Assembly: GCA_944384125.1 (NCBI GenBank)
Contig: CALWSF010000004.1
Location: 38,148 to 102,147, forward strand
Direction of reading: 5' to 3'
DNA: 64,000 nt
Source of the DNA: an uncultured Lachnospiraceae bacterium
GTDB lineage: Bacteria > Bacillota > Clostridia > Lachnospirales > Lachnospiraceae
Shown here: in pieces, positions 16,520 to 25,709 of the stretch
Numbering within the stretch: the stretch's first letter is position 1
How the letters are laid out: each line of letters starts with the position of its first letter
Program-made: the position numbers and the translations under genes
Notes under the pieces: generated by a model
The model's database searches: none
The model's input: only the letters and a program-made list of their open reading frames with translations
What the model was told of the DNA's origin: nothing

Positions 16520-17437
16520 ATGAAAACAGAACAAATTCTTTTAATTATTGAGATCAGCAGGCAGGGTTCAATATCAAAGGCGGCTCAGAAACTGTTCATG
16601 GCACAGCCAAATGCCAGCAATGCAGTTTATGCTCTGGAGCAGGAACTGGGATATCAGATATTAGAGCGCACGTATAATGGTGTAACTTTTACGCCAAGAG
16701 GAAAAAAATTCCTTCAATATGCATATTCCATTCAGAGGAATCTTGACAATATATATCTTTTAAAGCAGGAAGAGAAGAAGATAAGACTTTTTGTGGCTAC
16801 ATATGCCTATTCATTTGCCGAAAATGCGTTTGTGCGTTTTTGCAAAAGTTATATTAATTCTGCTAAGACGTTAAACTGTAGTCTGACAAAAATAGGAACA
16901 GTAAAAGAAGGCATGGAGATGCTGATAAATGACATTGTTGATATCTCTTTGATTGTATGCAGACGTGAACTATATGGATATTTTGAAGCTGAGTTCAAAC
17001 AAAATAATTTGCATCCCATTTTTCTTGATTATGTGTCTCTTTATATTACATTATCAGAAAATCATCCTATGGCCTGTAAAGAAGCCGACAATTTACTGGA
17101 ATATGTGGATTATCCTTGTGTATCAAATGCCGGATTAGCCAGCAATCTGGCACCGCCAGAAGTAGAAGAACTTTTGCGGTCTGTGAAAATGCATATTGTG
17201 ATGGGACCAGATGAAGCTCGCTTATCTCTTCTTGAAAGCGGAAATACATTTGCTATTAGTACTCCATATCCTAAAAAGGTATTAAAAGAGCATGGGCTTG
17301 TATGCAGGAAAATACCAAATGCGGAACGCTGCATGCTTCTGTTAGTAAGGGAGGAGGAATATTTAAATGAAGAATTGCAGAATTATATTAGAATTGTTCG
17401 TGAAGAAATACAGAAATGGTTAGATGACATTGTATAA
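16520..17437 (+). CDS. LysR family regulator of the cargo operon
   Basis: A 305-residue LysR-type transcription factor. The winged helix-turn-helix covers residues 1-65 (SKAAQKLFMAQPNASNAVYALEQELG) and an effector-binding domain follows. A GAGGG site precedes the ATG. It is divergent from the amidohydrolase-YfcC-YjiH-YjiG operon, the classical arrangement in which the regulator activates the neighbouring operon on binding the substrate. The gene travels inside the mobile element and its stop is 37 bases from the right attachment core. Confidence 0.9.
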   Translation: MKTEQILLIIEISRQGSISKAAQKLFMAQPNASNAVYALEQELGYQILERTYNGVTFTPRGKKFLQYAYSIQRNLDNIYLLKQEEKKIRLFVATYAYSFAENAFVRFCKSYINSAKTLNCSLTKIGTVKEGMEMLINDIVDISLIVCRRELYGYFEAEFKQNNLHPIFLDYVSLYITLSENHPMACKEADNLLEYVDYPCVSNAGLASNLAPPEVEELLRSVKMHIVMGPDEARLSLLESGNTFAISTPYPKKVLKEHGLVCRKIPNAERCMLLLVREEEYLNEELQNYIRIVREEIQKWLDDIV

Positions 17438-17474
17438 GTTGATTGGTAAATATTTTGTGTCATCATGTAGGGGT

Positions 17475-17488
17475 ATGCCGCCGGCCCG
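17475..17488 (+). repeat. Right attachment-site core (core copy 2)
   Basis: ATGCCGCCGGCCCG is identical to 10440-10453. The element side reads TCATCATGTAGGGGT before it. The reverse complement of the other element end reads TCATCATGCTGCGG, so the two arms form a dyad around the core. Confidence 0.85.
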
Positions 17489-17911
17489 GCCGCCCAGTAC
17501 TTTTGTGCCCTTCAGATCCTGCCACGAAAAATCTTCCCGGGCTGTTCGCCCGACCAGAAAATTACCGGCTCTCTGTGTAAGCTGCGCGAAATTCACGGCA
17601 TAATCCTGCGATCCTTCCTGATAAACGTAAATACTGGCTTCTGAGCCCATAAAACCGATGTCAGCATCTCCTGAAATAAGAGCAGTCATAACCTTATCGG
17701 CACCTGCTCCGTTTACGAGAGTAAGGTCAATGCCCTCTTCTTCAAAGTATCCCAGCTCAATTGCGGCATACTGTGGTGCATAAAAAATAGAATGGGCAAC
17801 CTCATTGAGCGTTACCGGTGTCAGCTCTCCAGAGCTGCCGCCGCTCTGGCATCCGGAAAGTGAGGCGGATAAAAGAGCGGCTGTCAGAAGAACGGAAATC
17901 CTTTTTTTCAT
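17475..17911 (-). pseudogene. N-terminal fragment of the split ABC substrate-binding lipoprotein
   Basis: The first 141 codons plus the shared core of an NMT1/SsuA/ThiY-type binding protein. A lipoprotein signal peptide ends in the lipobox LSGC (Cys21), followed by the lobe-1 segment FYAPQYAAIELGYFEEEGIDL and a typical ALISGDADIGFMG. The frame continues from the core into the element for a few codons and stops at 17420, giving a truncated 163-residue product. A CAGGAG site precedes the ATG, so the fragment may still be expressed. Rejoined to 9878-10453 it yields 332 residues. The ligand cannot be told; related proteins bind sulfonates, nitrate or pyrimidine precursors. Confidence 0.88.
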
Positions 17912-18094
17912 ATTCTGCTCCTGTGAATTTTACTTATGATTTATGATATCGGCAAAAAATCTGTTCGTGCCTGTCCGGTGCCATCCGGTTGTACATTTGG
18001 AGAAAGCTCTGCATTGACAAGACGGATGATACCGGGTATTTTAATAAAGATGATAAAATGCAAAAAAGATAAATGAGGAAACGGCGGAGAAAAG

Positions 18095-18910
18095 ATGGCG
18101 GAATATGAGATAATTGTACTCGATTTGGACGGAACACTGACAAATCGTGATAAAGTAATAACACCAAAAACCAAACAGCGTCTGATGGAGCTTCAGGAGA
18201 GAGGAAAGAAAATTGTTCTTGCGTCCGGAAGACCTACGGTCGGAGTCTGGCCTGTCGCCAGAGAACTGGAACTGGAAAAATACGGGAGCTATATCCTGTC
18301 ATTTAACGGAGGGATGATAACTGACTGCAGGACAGGGGAGATTCTGTTCAGCCGGCTGCTTCCCCTGGAGGCAAATGAGAAAATTTTCTGTCTGGCAGAG
18401 CGGGAGCAGGTTGGAATTGTCACGTATTCCGAGGACGGTAAGAAGCTTCTTACCAACCAGGCTGACAGTCCCTATGCACAGCTGGAGACAAAAATCAATC
18501 ATATGGAACTTTGTCAGGTGGACGATCTGCTTTCAAGTGTGACATACCGTGTACCGAAATTTCTCATGATTGAGGATGGAGACTTCCTTGCGATGGTCGA
18601 GCCGAGAGTTAAGGCCGCCATGGGAAAAAATTACAGCATCTATCGCTCGGAACCTTTTTTCCTTGAGATTCTTCCGCGGGGAATTGACAAGGCGAGCTCA
18701 CTGGAACGCCTTCTGGCGCGGATAGGTCTTACAAAAGAACAGATGATCGCATGCGGGGACGGCTATAATGATCTTACCATGATCCAGTATGCCGGACTGG
18801 GAGTCGCTATGGAGAATGCGGTTCTTCCTGTGCGCAAGGCGGCCGATTATATAACTCTGTCCAACAATGATGACGGAATCGCTCATGTGGTGGAGAAATT
18901 TATGCTGTAA
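18095..18910 (+). CDS. HAD superfamily Cof-type phosphatase
   Basis: A 271-residue class IIB HAD hydrolase. Motif I DLDGTLTNRD starts near residue 9, motif II SGRPT near residue 45, a motif III lysine precedes the cap return, and motif IV GDGYNDLTMI is near residue 220. Family members such as YidA and YbiV dephosphorylate sugar phosphates and other small phosphorylated metabolites with Mg(2+) and an aspartyl intermediate. The protein is cytoplasmic. It is transcribed away from the split binding-protein gene. The substrate is unknown. Confidence 0.92.
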   Translation: MAEYEIIVLDLDGTLTNRDKVITPKTKQRLMELQERGKKIVLASGRPTVGVWPVARELELEKYGSYILSFNGGMITDCRTGEILFSRLLPLEANEKIFCLAEREQVGIVTYSEDGKKLLTNQADSPYAQLETKINHMELCQVDDLLSSVTYRVPKFLMIEDGDFLAMVEPRVKAAMGKNYSIYRSEPFFLEILPRGIDKASSLERLLARIGLTKEQMIACGDGYNDLTMIQYAGLGVAMENAVLPVRKAADYITLSNNDDGIAHVVEKFML

Positions 18911-19004
18911 AAAATAAGATTTTCTATGGAATTTAGAACTTTAATATGTTAAAATGAAAAAAGCTGTTGTTGTTCAGAAAAAATAAGTTGAAGAGGTGCT
19001 TTTT

Positions 19005-19322
19005 ATGAATAAAAAACTTAAGACAGAAGCGGTGGATCATCTTTTTCAGGCTATTCTTACTTTGAAAAGTACAGAGGACTGCTACAGCTTTTTTGAGGAC
19101 GTGTGTACAGTCAATGAGCTGCTTTCTTTTTCGCAGAGGTACGAGGTGGCAAAAATGCTCCGGGAAAAGAAGACATATCTGGAGATAGCGGAGAAAACAG
19201 GGGCGTCCACGGCTACGATCAGCCGTGTCAACCGTTCTCTGAATTATGGAAGCGACGGATATGACATGGTATTTAAACGGCTTGAGGAACAGGAACAGGC
19301 GAAGGCAGAGGAGCAGCAGTGA
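19005..19322 (+). CDS. YerC/YecD family TrpR-related DNA-binding protein
   Basis: A 105-residue protein. ATG 19005 is chosen because GAAGAGG ends eight bases upstream; the GTG at 18996 overlaps that site. The TrpR-like helix-turn-helix is the segment YLEIAEKTGASTATISRVNRSL near residues 59-80, preceded by the SFSQRYEVAKML block typical of YerC. It probably binds DNA as a dimer. The C-terminus is a short Glu/Gln-rich tail. A very strong hairpin terminator follows. The regulon is not known. Confidence 0.88.
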   Translation: MNKKLKTEAVDHLFQAILTLKSTEDCYSFFEDVCTVNELLSFSQRYEVAKMLREKKTYLEIAEKTGASTATISRVNRSLNYGSDGYDMVFKRLEEQEQAKAEEQQ

Positions 19323-19397
19323 CAATGGGAGTTTCTGTGCTTCTTTGCGGGTCAGACTGAGCGGACATACATAGTTGCAGATGTATGAGATTATATG

Positions 19398-19458
19398 CTC
19401 CGGGCAGCTTTTCAATCACGGAGGGGTAGATGATTGAAAAGCTGCCCGGAGTATTTTT
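19398..19458 (+). terminator. Strong terminator with a perfect 21-bp stem
   Basis: Bases 19398-19418 and 19431-19451 are perfect reverse complements (CTCCGGGCAGC... / ...GCTGCCCGGAG) around a 12-base loop, followed by TATTTTTG. The stem is unusually long for an intrinsic terminator. Confidence 0.82.
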
Positions 19459-19615
19459 GTGCATAAGAAAATGCCGGGTGCGGCAGGAAATTTGCGGCGG
19501 GAGAAGGGATTTATATTCTGTCGGTTTAAAGCAAGAAAAAAACAAGATTTCTGATTAAGCCGGAGAAGGAGTTCTGTGATATGATAGGAAAAACTGTATG
19601 GAGGTAAGACGGGTA

Positions 19616-22267
19616 ATGGAAAACTGTTCGATACACAGACGCATTCTTGATTATGCATTTGCAGATACAGGTGCACTGTACCGGGATTTCGGGATTTCCC
19701 GGCAGGGGTACAGTGATGAACAGGTTGAGGAAAGCCGGCTGCGCTATGGCAGCAATATCATGTCAGGCCGGGCATCAGACACGGTTTTTTATCGTTTGCG
19801 GAGAGCTTTTATCAACCCTTTTGCCGTTATTCTGTTTGTGCTGGCAAGCATCTCATTTGTGACGGATGTTCTTCTGGCATCAAATTTCAGCCGAAATATG
19901 ACTACCGTTATAATTATACTCTGTATGCTTCTCATCAGCGGAATCGTGCGTTTTATCCAGGAAATACGGGCAAAGCGGATTGCGGATCGCCTGACGCGGA
20001 TGATTGCCTCCGATGTGCTTGTATACAGAAACGGAAAATGGAAAGGGATATCCTCAGAGAAACTGGTGGTCGGCGATTGGGTCCGTCTTTTTGCCGGAGA
20101 GCGTGTTCCGGCGGATATCCGTCTGACTGCCGCAAATGATATGTTTGTTTCGCAGTCAGTTATTTCGGGCGAGAGTGAGGTACTGGAGAAAAACTGCAGA
20201 ACACTTTCAGGAGGGAAAACTCTTTCTTATGCAGAATACAGCAATATTGTTTTTATGGGTTCCTCCATTATCGGAGGTATGGGGGAAGGAATCGTCCTTG
20301 CCGTAGGCCGTGATACAGTTTATGGCGGCTTTTCACGAACAGAAATCAGACTGAAAAATGGCTTTGATCAGGGAGCGAATTCTATTGCCCGGGTGCTGAT
20401 ACGATTTATGGCAATACTGATTCCCATTGTTTTCGCAGCCTGTGGAATCACGAAAGGAAGCTGGCTCTCCGCATTTCTTTTTGCTCTGTCAGTTGCTGTG
20501 GGACTGACTCCGGAAATGCTTCCCATGGTAATAAGCGCATGCCTGGCCAGGGGAAGTGCGGCTATGGGGAAAAAGCAGACTGTGGTTAAGAACATCAATG
20601 CCATGCAGGGTTTTGGCAGTATGGATATTCTGTGTGTGGATAAGACCGGCACTCTGACCGGGGACACGGTTCTTCTGGAATATTATATGGATATTCTGGG
20701 AAATGAGAGTGAAACAGTTCTGGATTATTCTTATCTGAACAGCCTGTATCATACAGGAATCAGAAATCATCTGGACAGTGCTGTCCTCCTGTGCGGGGAA
20801 ATGCCGGGGCACGGAGATCATTTCCGGGAATTTGCGGCATGTCATCCCAAACTGGATGAACTGCCTTTTGACTATGACAGGAAGTTTGCCAGTGTTCTGG
20901 TCAGAGGAAATGAGGAAAATGTGCTTATTGTTAAAGGCAGTCTTGATGAGGTGTGCAGTCGATGCAGCCATTTTGAATACAGGGGAAAGCGCAGTCCCAT
21001 GGAAAATGACGGCCGCGCCAGTGTTCACGCCATTGTGGATGAAATGCTGGAAGACGGCATGAAGATTCTGGCAGTGGCGTATAAACCGATGAAAGGGGAA
21101 CGGCTTGACGTCAGTGATGAGAGGGATCTCATTCTTTTGGGATATCTGGCATTTTTTGATGCTCCGAAGAAAACCGCAGCTGACGCTGTCAGCAGGCTTC
21201 AGAAGCTTCATGTCGGAGTCAGAGTGCTGACCGGAGATCATAGGAGTGTTGCAGTTTCTGTGTGCCGAAGGCTGGGGATTGACACTTCGGGGACTCTGAC
21301 GGGGACGGAACTGGACTGTCTTTCAGATGACGTGGCAAGAGTCAGAATTGAGCAGACTACTGTGTTTGCGGAATTATCTCCCGGACAGAAGGTGCGCATC
21401 CTGCGCATTCTGCAGGCCAATGGACACACAGTAGGCTTTCTGGGAGACGGGATGAATGATTTGCCTGCCATTGTAGAATCAGATGTGGGAATTTCCGTAG
21501 ACACGGCGGCAGATGCAGTCAGGGAAGCGGCAGATGTCATTCTGCTTAAAAAAGACCTTAATGTACTGGAGGCAGGGATTAAGGAAGGCCGGAATGCATT
21601 TTTCAATGTGTCAAAATATATCAGGATTACGGCATCTTCCAATTTTGGAAATATTCTGTCCGTTGTCATTGCAAGTGTGTTTCTCCCGTTTTTTCCAATG
21701 ACATCTGTGCAGCTGCTTCTGCTGAATCTGCTCTATGACCTGCTGTGTCTTGTGCTTCCCTGGGACCGCGTGGATGAGGATACATGTGACCGGCCGCTGG
21801 AATGGTCAGGGAGAACCCTGGGCCGGTTTATGAGGTTCTTCGGGCCGGTTAGCTCTGTTTTTGATATTCTGACATTTGCGTATCTGTTTTTTGTTCTCTG
21901 TCCCATGCTCTGCGGCGGAAGTTTTGCCGAGCTGTGCCAAAGCGGACAAAAGCTTCAGTTTATCGCATTATTTCAGACAGGATGGTTTCTTGAATCTATG
22001 TGGACACAGGTACTGATTCTTCATCTGCTCCGGACAAAAAAAGTACCAATCATACAGAGCAGGCCTTCCTGTCCTGTGATGGCGGTTACAATAATGGGGA
22101 TTATATTATTTACTGTTCTGACCTTTACACCGGTGGGACACCTGATTGGTCTGGCTGCTTTGCCTCATACTTATTTTGGGTTTCTCATCATAATTGTTTT
22201 GCTGTACTTACTGATGGTTACACTGGCCAAAAGCTGGTATATAAAAAAATACCATGAGCTGTGTTGA
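19616..22267 (+). CDS. mgtA: Magnesium-transporting P-type ATPase, MgtA type (first copy)
   Basis: An 883-residue P3B-type ATPase. ATG 19616 is chosen because GGAGG lies 11 bases upstream; the ATG at 19598 overlaps that site. Phospho-acceptor Asp342 sits in CVDKTGTLTGD, the actuator loop reads SGESE rather than TGES, the MgtA signature [11 protein letters not shown] precedes it, and GDGMNDLPA is the hinge motif. About ten membrane helices are visible. The protein should import Mg(2+) down its electrochemical gradient at the cost of ATP. An orphan winged-helix gene follows 17 bases later and a second mgtA-like gene after that. No M-box was seen upstream. Confidence 0.9.
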   Translation: MENCSIHRRILDYAFADTGALYRDFGISRQGYSDEQVEESRLRYGSNIMSGRASDTVFYRLRRAFINPFAVILFVLASISFVTDVLLASNFSRNMTTVIIILCMLLISGIVRFIQEIRAKRIADRLTRMIASDVLVYRNGKWKGISSEKLVVGDWVRLFAGERVPADIRLTAANDMFVSQSVISGESEVLEKNCRTLSGGKTLSYAEYSNIVFMGSSIIGGMGEGIVLAVGRDTVYGGFSRTEIRLKNGFDQGANSIARVLIRFMAILIPIVFAACGITKGSWLSAFLFALSVAVGLTPEMLPMVISACLARGSAAMGKKQTVVKNINAMQGFGSMDILCVDKTGTLTGDTVLLEYYMDILGNESETVLDYSYLNSLYHTGIRNHLDSAVLLCGEMPGHGDHFREFAACHPKLDELPFDYDRKFASVLVRGNEENVLIVKGSLDEVCSRCSHFEYRGKRSPMENDGRASVHAIVDEMLEDGMKILAVAYKPMKGERLDVSDERDLILLGYLAFFDAPKKTAADAVSRLQKLHVGVRVLTGDHRSVAVSVCRRLGIDTSGTLTGTELDCLSDDVARVRIEQTTVFAELSPGQKVRILRILQANGHTVGFLGDGMNDLPAIVESDVGISVDTAADAVREAADVILLKKDLNVLEAGIKEGRNAFFNVSKYIRITASSNFGNILSVVIASVFLPFFPMTSVQLLLLNLLYDLLCLVLPWDRVDEDTCDRPLEWSGRTLGRFMRFFGPVSSVFDILTFAYLFFVLCPMLCGGSFAELCQSGQKLQFIALFQTGWFLESMWTQVLILHLLRTKKVPIIQSRPSCPVMAVTIMGIILFTVLTFTPVGHLIGLAALPHTYFGFLIIIVLLYLLMVTLAKSWYIKKYHELC

Positions 22268-22284
22268 GAAAGGAGGAATCTGTT

Positions 22285-22782
22285 ATGAAAAAAAATATCG
22301 GTTTTGTCAGTATGGATTCTTCCCTTGCAGGGTGGCTTTATGAGAAACTCCGCGTTTCCGCTCCGGACACTCCGTCGGCGAAAGAACTGATGGAGGGAAT
22401 CGGGGATTTGATAAATGGCACAGCGGCCTCTCTTATGATTGAAGTGGGAGAAAATGAGAGAATGAATCCTGTAAGCGATACGGTCTGCTGCGGCTCTCTT
22501 TCCATTGATCTGAAATTGCGGAGGGTAATACGGGATGGAAGAGAGATTGCGCTGACGCCAAAAGAGTTTGATATTCTGTATTTTCTGGCGCGCAACCGCG
22601 GGGAGGTTTTTACAAAAGAACAGATTTATCAGGCTGTGTGGGAGAGCGATTATCTTCTGGATGACAGCAACATTATGGCATTTATCCGAAAGCTCAGGAA
22701 GAAGATTGAGCCCAATCCGGATGCTCCGGAATACATACTGACAATATGGGGGATCGGATATAAATTTAATGACAGGCTGTAG
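22285..22782 (+). CDS. Orphan OmpR-type winged-helix regulator without a receiver domain
   Basis: A 165-residue protein. ATG 22285 follows GGAGG. Residues 70-165 are a Trans_reg_C winged helix of the OmpR/PhoB type (LTPKEFDILYFLARNRGEVFTKEQIY, ending IWGIGYKF). The N-terminal 65 residues are too short for a CheY fold and lack the phospho-acceptor pattern. It lies between two mgtA-like genes and is probably translated from the first one's transcript. It may control these Mg(2+) transporters, with signal input through the short N-terminal segment rather than phosphorylation. The role is inferred from position. Confidence 0.82.
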   Translation: MKKNIGFVSMDSSLAGWLYEKLRVSAPDTPSAKELMEGIGDLINGTAASLMIEVGENERMNPVSDTVCCGSLSIDLKLRRVIRDGREIALTPKEFDILYFLARNRGEVFTKEQIYQAVWESDYLLDDSNIMAFIRKLRKKIEPNPDAPEYILTIWGIGYKFNDRL

Positions 22783-22798
22783 CGCAGTGTTTTATCGG

Positions 22799-22849
22799 AC
22801 CGCAAGGAAATCGCAAGGTTTTGACCATGTGATTTTCCCTGCGGTTTTT
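22799..22849 (+). terminator. Terminator or attenuator before the second mgtA-like gene
   Basis: ACCGCAAGGAAATC (22799-22812) pairs imperfectly with GATTTTCCCTGCGGT (22831-22845) and is followed by T5. It lies between the regulator and the second ATPase gene, so it either separates two units or limits read-through. Confidence 0.62.
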
Positions 22850-22924
22850 GTATGCTTTTAAAGGCTGAGTGCTGTCGGGCACGGGAATTTCCCTGTTCTG
22901 CCAGAAACTAAGGAGGTAAAACCA

Positions 22925-25690
22925 ATGAATAAGAGAGAGAATCGCCTGGCTGTCCGCCAGGCAGCAAAAAAGGCAGTGATCCGTGACGAACAGAACCGCC
23001 GCATACAATATGCGGCGACCGGCTCTGTCAGGGATGTTCTGGAAAATCTGAATACTGCACTTTGCGGTCTTGATGCAGAAACCGCAGCGGTACACCGCAG
23101 CAGGTATGGCAGCAATAAAGTTACACATGAGAAAAGAAAATCTCTGGGAAAGAGGCTGGCGGGAGCATTCGTCAATCCATTCACGGCTATTCTGCTCTTC
23201 CTTGCGCTTGTGTCTGCGATGACAGATATGGCTTTTCCGTATTTCTCCCTTTTCGGGAGCCGGCCGGAGGATTTTGACTGCCTGACTGTGGTTATTATTC
23301 TGACAATGGTCGTAATTTCCGGTACGCTTCGTTTTGTACAGGAATCAAGAAGCGGAAGTGCTGCTGAGAAGCTTCTGGCTATGATTACAACGACCTGTAC
23401 GGTTATCCGCAAAGAGCAGGGGAAAAAGGAGATCCCTATGGATGATCTTGTGGTCGGAGATATTGTGCATCTGTCCGCAGGAGATATGATCCCCGCGGAT
23501 GTGAGAATTTTGGATGCAAAAGATTTGTTTGTCAGTCAGGCAAGTCTTACAGGAGAGAGTGAACCTGTTGAGAAAACATCCGGTGCAAGTGAGGTGTGCG
23601 ACAGCATTACCGGGTATTCAAATATTGCTTTTATGGGAAGCAATGTGGTATCCGGCACCGCGCTTGCAGTGGCAGTCTGTGTGGGAGATTATACTTTATT
23701 TGGTTCCATGGCGTCCGCAGTTGCGGGAGAAGCAGTGGAAACAAGTTTTACCAAAGGCGTGAACGCTGTCTCCTGGGTACTGATTCGATTTATGCTTATA
23801 ATGGTTCCGCTGGTGTTCTTTATCAACGGGATTACAAAAGGAGACTGGCTGGATGCATTTTTATTCGGGATCTCCATAGCTGTCGGTCTGACTCCGGAAA
23901 TGCTTCCGATGATTGTAACTACCTGTCTTGCCAAGGGCGCGGTGTCTATGAGCAGGAAGAGGACTATTGTCAAAAATCTCAATTCCATACAGAATTTCGG
24001 CGCAATCGATATTCTCTGCACAGACAAAACCGGTACACTGACTCAGGATAAGGTTGTGCTGGAATATCATCTCAATGTAAACGGAGAGGATGACACAAGA
24101 GTACTGCGCCACGCTTATCTCAACAGTTATTTTCAGACCGGCTATAAGAATCTGATGGATCTGGCTATTATTCATAAGACGGAGGAGGCGGAGGCGGAAG
24201 ATCCCCGGCTTACCGACCTGTCTGAAAATTATGAGAAAGTAGATGAAATCCCGTTCGATTTTACCCGCCGGCGTCTTACAACAGTGGTGCGGGACAAAGC
24301 CGGAAAAACACAGATGGTAACAAAAGGTGCGGTGGAAGAAATGCTTCCTGTCTGCTCTTTTGCAGAATACGGAGGAGATGTGAGGCCGCTGACGGATGAA
24401 ATCCGGTGCCGGATTCTCCGGACCGTGGATGAGCTTAATGAAAAAGGCTTTCGTGTCCTTGCCATAGCGCAGAAAAGCAATCCGTCTCCGGAAAGTGTTT
24501 TTGGTGTCAGGGATGAGTGCGATATGGTTCTGATGGGGTATCTGGCATTTCTTGATCCTCCGAAGGAATCTGCCGCGGATGCAATAAAGGTGCTGAAAGA
24601 GCATGGCGTACTTACAAAAATCCTGACCGGCGACAATGATAAGGTTACCCGTACCATCTGCAGACAGGTGGGAATAGAAGTCCGGAACATGCTTCTTGGC
24701 TCTGATCTGGAGAAGATGAACGATTCCGAGCTGGCAGAAGCGGCGGAAACCACAGATATATTTGCAAAACTGACACCGGATCAGAAAGTAAGAGTGGTTT
24801 CCGTTCTCAGAGAGAATGGACATACAGTCGGCTTTATGGGAGACGGGATCAATGATGCTGCAGCCATGAAGTCTGCTGATATCGGTATTTCGGTGGACAC
24901 TGCCGTAGATGTGGCCAAAGAATCGGCTGATGTTATTCTGCTGGAAAAAGATCTGATGGTTCTGGAGCAGGGAATTATTGAGGGGCGCAAGACGTATGCC
25001 AATATGATCAAATATATTAAAATGACAGCGTCCTCCAATTTCGGCAATATGTTTTCTGTGCTCGCCGCATCAGCGCTGCTGCCATTTCTGCCCATGATGA
25101 GCGTGCATCTTATTTTTCTGAACCTGATTTATGATCTGTCCTGTACCGCAATCCCATGGGACAATGTGGATGAGGAGTTTATTGCAAAACCAAGAAAATG
25201 GGATGCGTCCAGTGTCGGAAACTTTATGATCTGGATAGGACCCACCAGTTCTGTTTTCGATTTTCTGACTTATATTTTTATGTATTTCATATTCTGTCCT
25301 CTGTTTGTTTCCGGAGGCGTGCTGTATAACGATCTTGCAAACCATTTCAGCGGCGCTCAGCTTCTTCAGATGCAGGCTGCCTATATGGGAATGTTCCAGG
25401 CCGGCTGGTTTGTGGAATCCATGTGGAGTCAGACTCTCGTTATTCACATGATCCGCACGCCGAAACTGCCGTTTATTAAAAGCCACGCATCGGCGCCCCT
25501 GACGCTGCTTACACTGGCCGGAATTACGGCACTTACGGTTATTCCGTTTACACCATTTGGTTCCATGATAGGGTTTACTGCGCTGCCGTCTGCCTATTTT
25601 TTATATCTGATTCCGTGCATCCTGCTTTATATGATGCTGGCAACGAGCCTCAAAAAGGCGTATGTGCGCCATTACGGAGAATTACTTTAA
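22925..25690 (+). CDS. mgtA: Magnesium-transporting P-type ATPase, MgtA type (second copy)
   Basis: A 921-residue P3B-type ATPase related to the first copy throughout. Asp367 is in [11 protein letters not shown], the actuator motif is the canonical [25 protein letters not shown] is the MgtA signature, and [10 protein letters not shown] is the hinge. The N-terminus is longer and more basic than in the first copy. Ten membrane helices are expected, with Mg(2+) import as the function. An AGGAGG site precedes the ATG. A 51-residue membrane protein gene follows 19 bases after the stop. The canonical actuator and hinge motifs suggest this is the more typical enzyme of the pair. Confidence 0.93.
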   Translation: MNKRENRLAVRQAAKKAVIRDEQNRRIQYAATGSVRDVLENLNTALCGLDAETAAVHRSRYGSNKVTHEKRKSLGKRLAGAFVNPFTAILLFLALVSAMTDMAFPYFSLFGSRPEDFDCLTVVIILTMVVISGTLRFVQESRSGSAAEKLLAMITTTCTVIRKEQGKKEIPMDDLVVGDIVHLSAGDMIPADVRILDAKDLFVSQASLTGESEPVEKTSGASEVCDSITGYSNIAFMGSNVVSGTALAVAVCVGDYTLFGSMASAVAGEAVETSFTKGVNAVSWVLIRFMLIMVPLVFFINGITKGDWLDAFLFGISIAVGLTPEMLPMIVTTCLAKGAVSMSRKRTIVKNLNSIQNFGAIDILCTDKTGTLTQDKVVLEYHLNVNGEDDTRVLRHAYLNSYFQTGYKNLMDLAIIHKTEEAEAEDPRLTDLSENYEKVDEIPFDFTRRRLTTVVRDKAGKTQMVTKGAVEEMLPVCSFAEYGGDVRPLTDEIRCRILRTVDELNEKGFRVLAIAQKSNPSPESVFGVRDECDMVLMGYLAFLDPPKESAADAIKVLKEHGVLTKILTGDNDKVTRTICRQVGIEVRNMLLGSDLEKMNDSELAEAAETTDIFAKLTPDQKVRVVSVLRENGHTVGFMGDGINDAAAMKSADIGISVDTAVDVAKESADVILLEKDLMVLEQGIIEGRKTYANMIKYIKMTASSNFGNMFSVLAASALLPFLPMMSVHLIFLNLIYDLSCTAIPWDNVDEEFIAKPRKWDASSVGNFMIWIGPTSSVFDFLTYIFMYFIFCPLFVSGGVLYNDLANHFSGAQLLQMQAAYMGMFQAGWFVESMWSQTLVIHMIRTPKLPFIKSHASAPLTLLTLAGITALTVIPFTPFGSMIGFTALPSAYFLYLIPCILLYMMLATSLKKAYVRHYGELL

Positions 25691-25709
25691 GAATGGGAGG
25701 TATCTGTAT

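Larger units (their letters stand above)
10440..17488. mobile_element. Serine-recombinase integrative element carrying a catabolic cargo (about 7,035 bp)
   Basis: The unit is bounded by a 14-bp direct repeat, carries a large serine recombinase next to its left end and interrupts a protein-coding gene that is restored in frame by its removal. The interior is visibly more AT-rich than both flanks. Gene content is recombinase, a coupled small ORF, and a transport and hydrolysis operon (amidohydrolase, YfcC, YjiH, YjiG) with its divergent LysR regulator. No relaxase, type IV secretion, replication or phage genes are present, so transfer between cells would need help from elsewhere. The recombinase stop is 25 bases from the left core and the LysR stop 37 bases from the right core, so the element is compact. 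Confidence 0.88.

Noticed and set aside
10440-17488. The element as a prophage or conjugative transposon
   Set aside because: There are no capsid, tail, lysis, replication, relaxase or type IV secretion genes; only the recombinase, one small ORF and the cargo.
19459-19615. An M-box magnesium riboswitch before the first mgtA gene
   Set aside because: I compared the leader with the conserved M-box blocks from memory and saw no match; the gap after the preceding terminator is also short. A covariance search would settle it.
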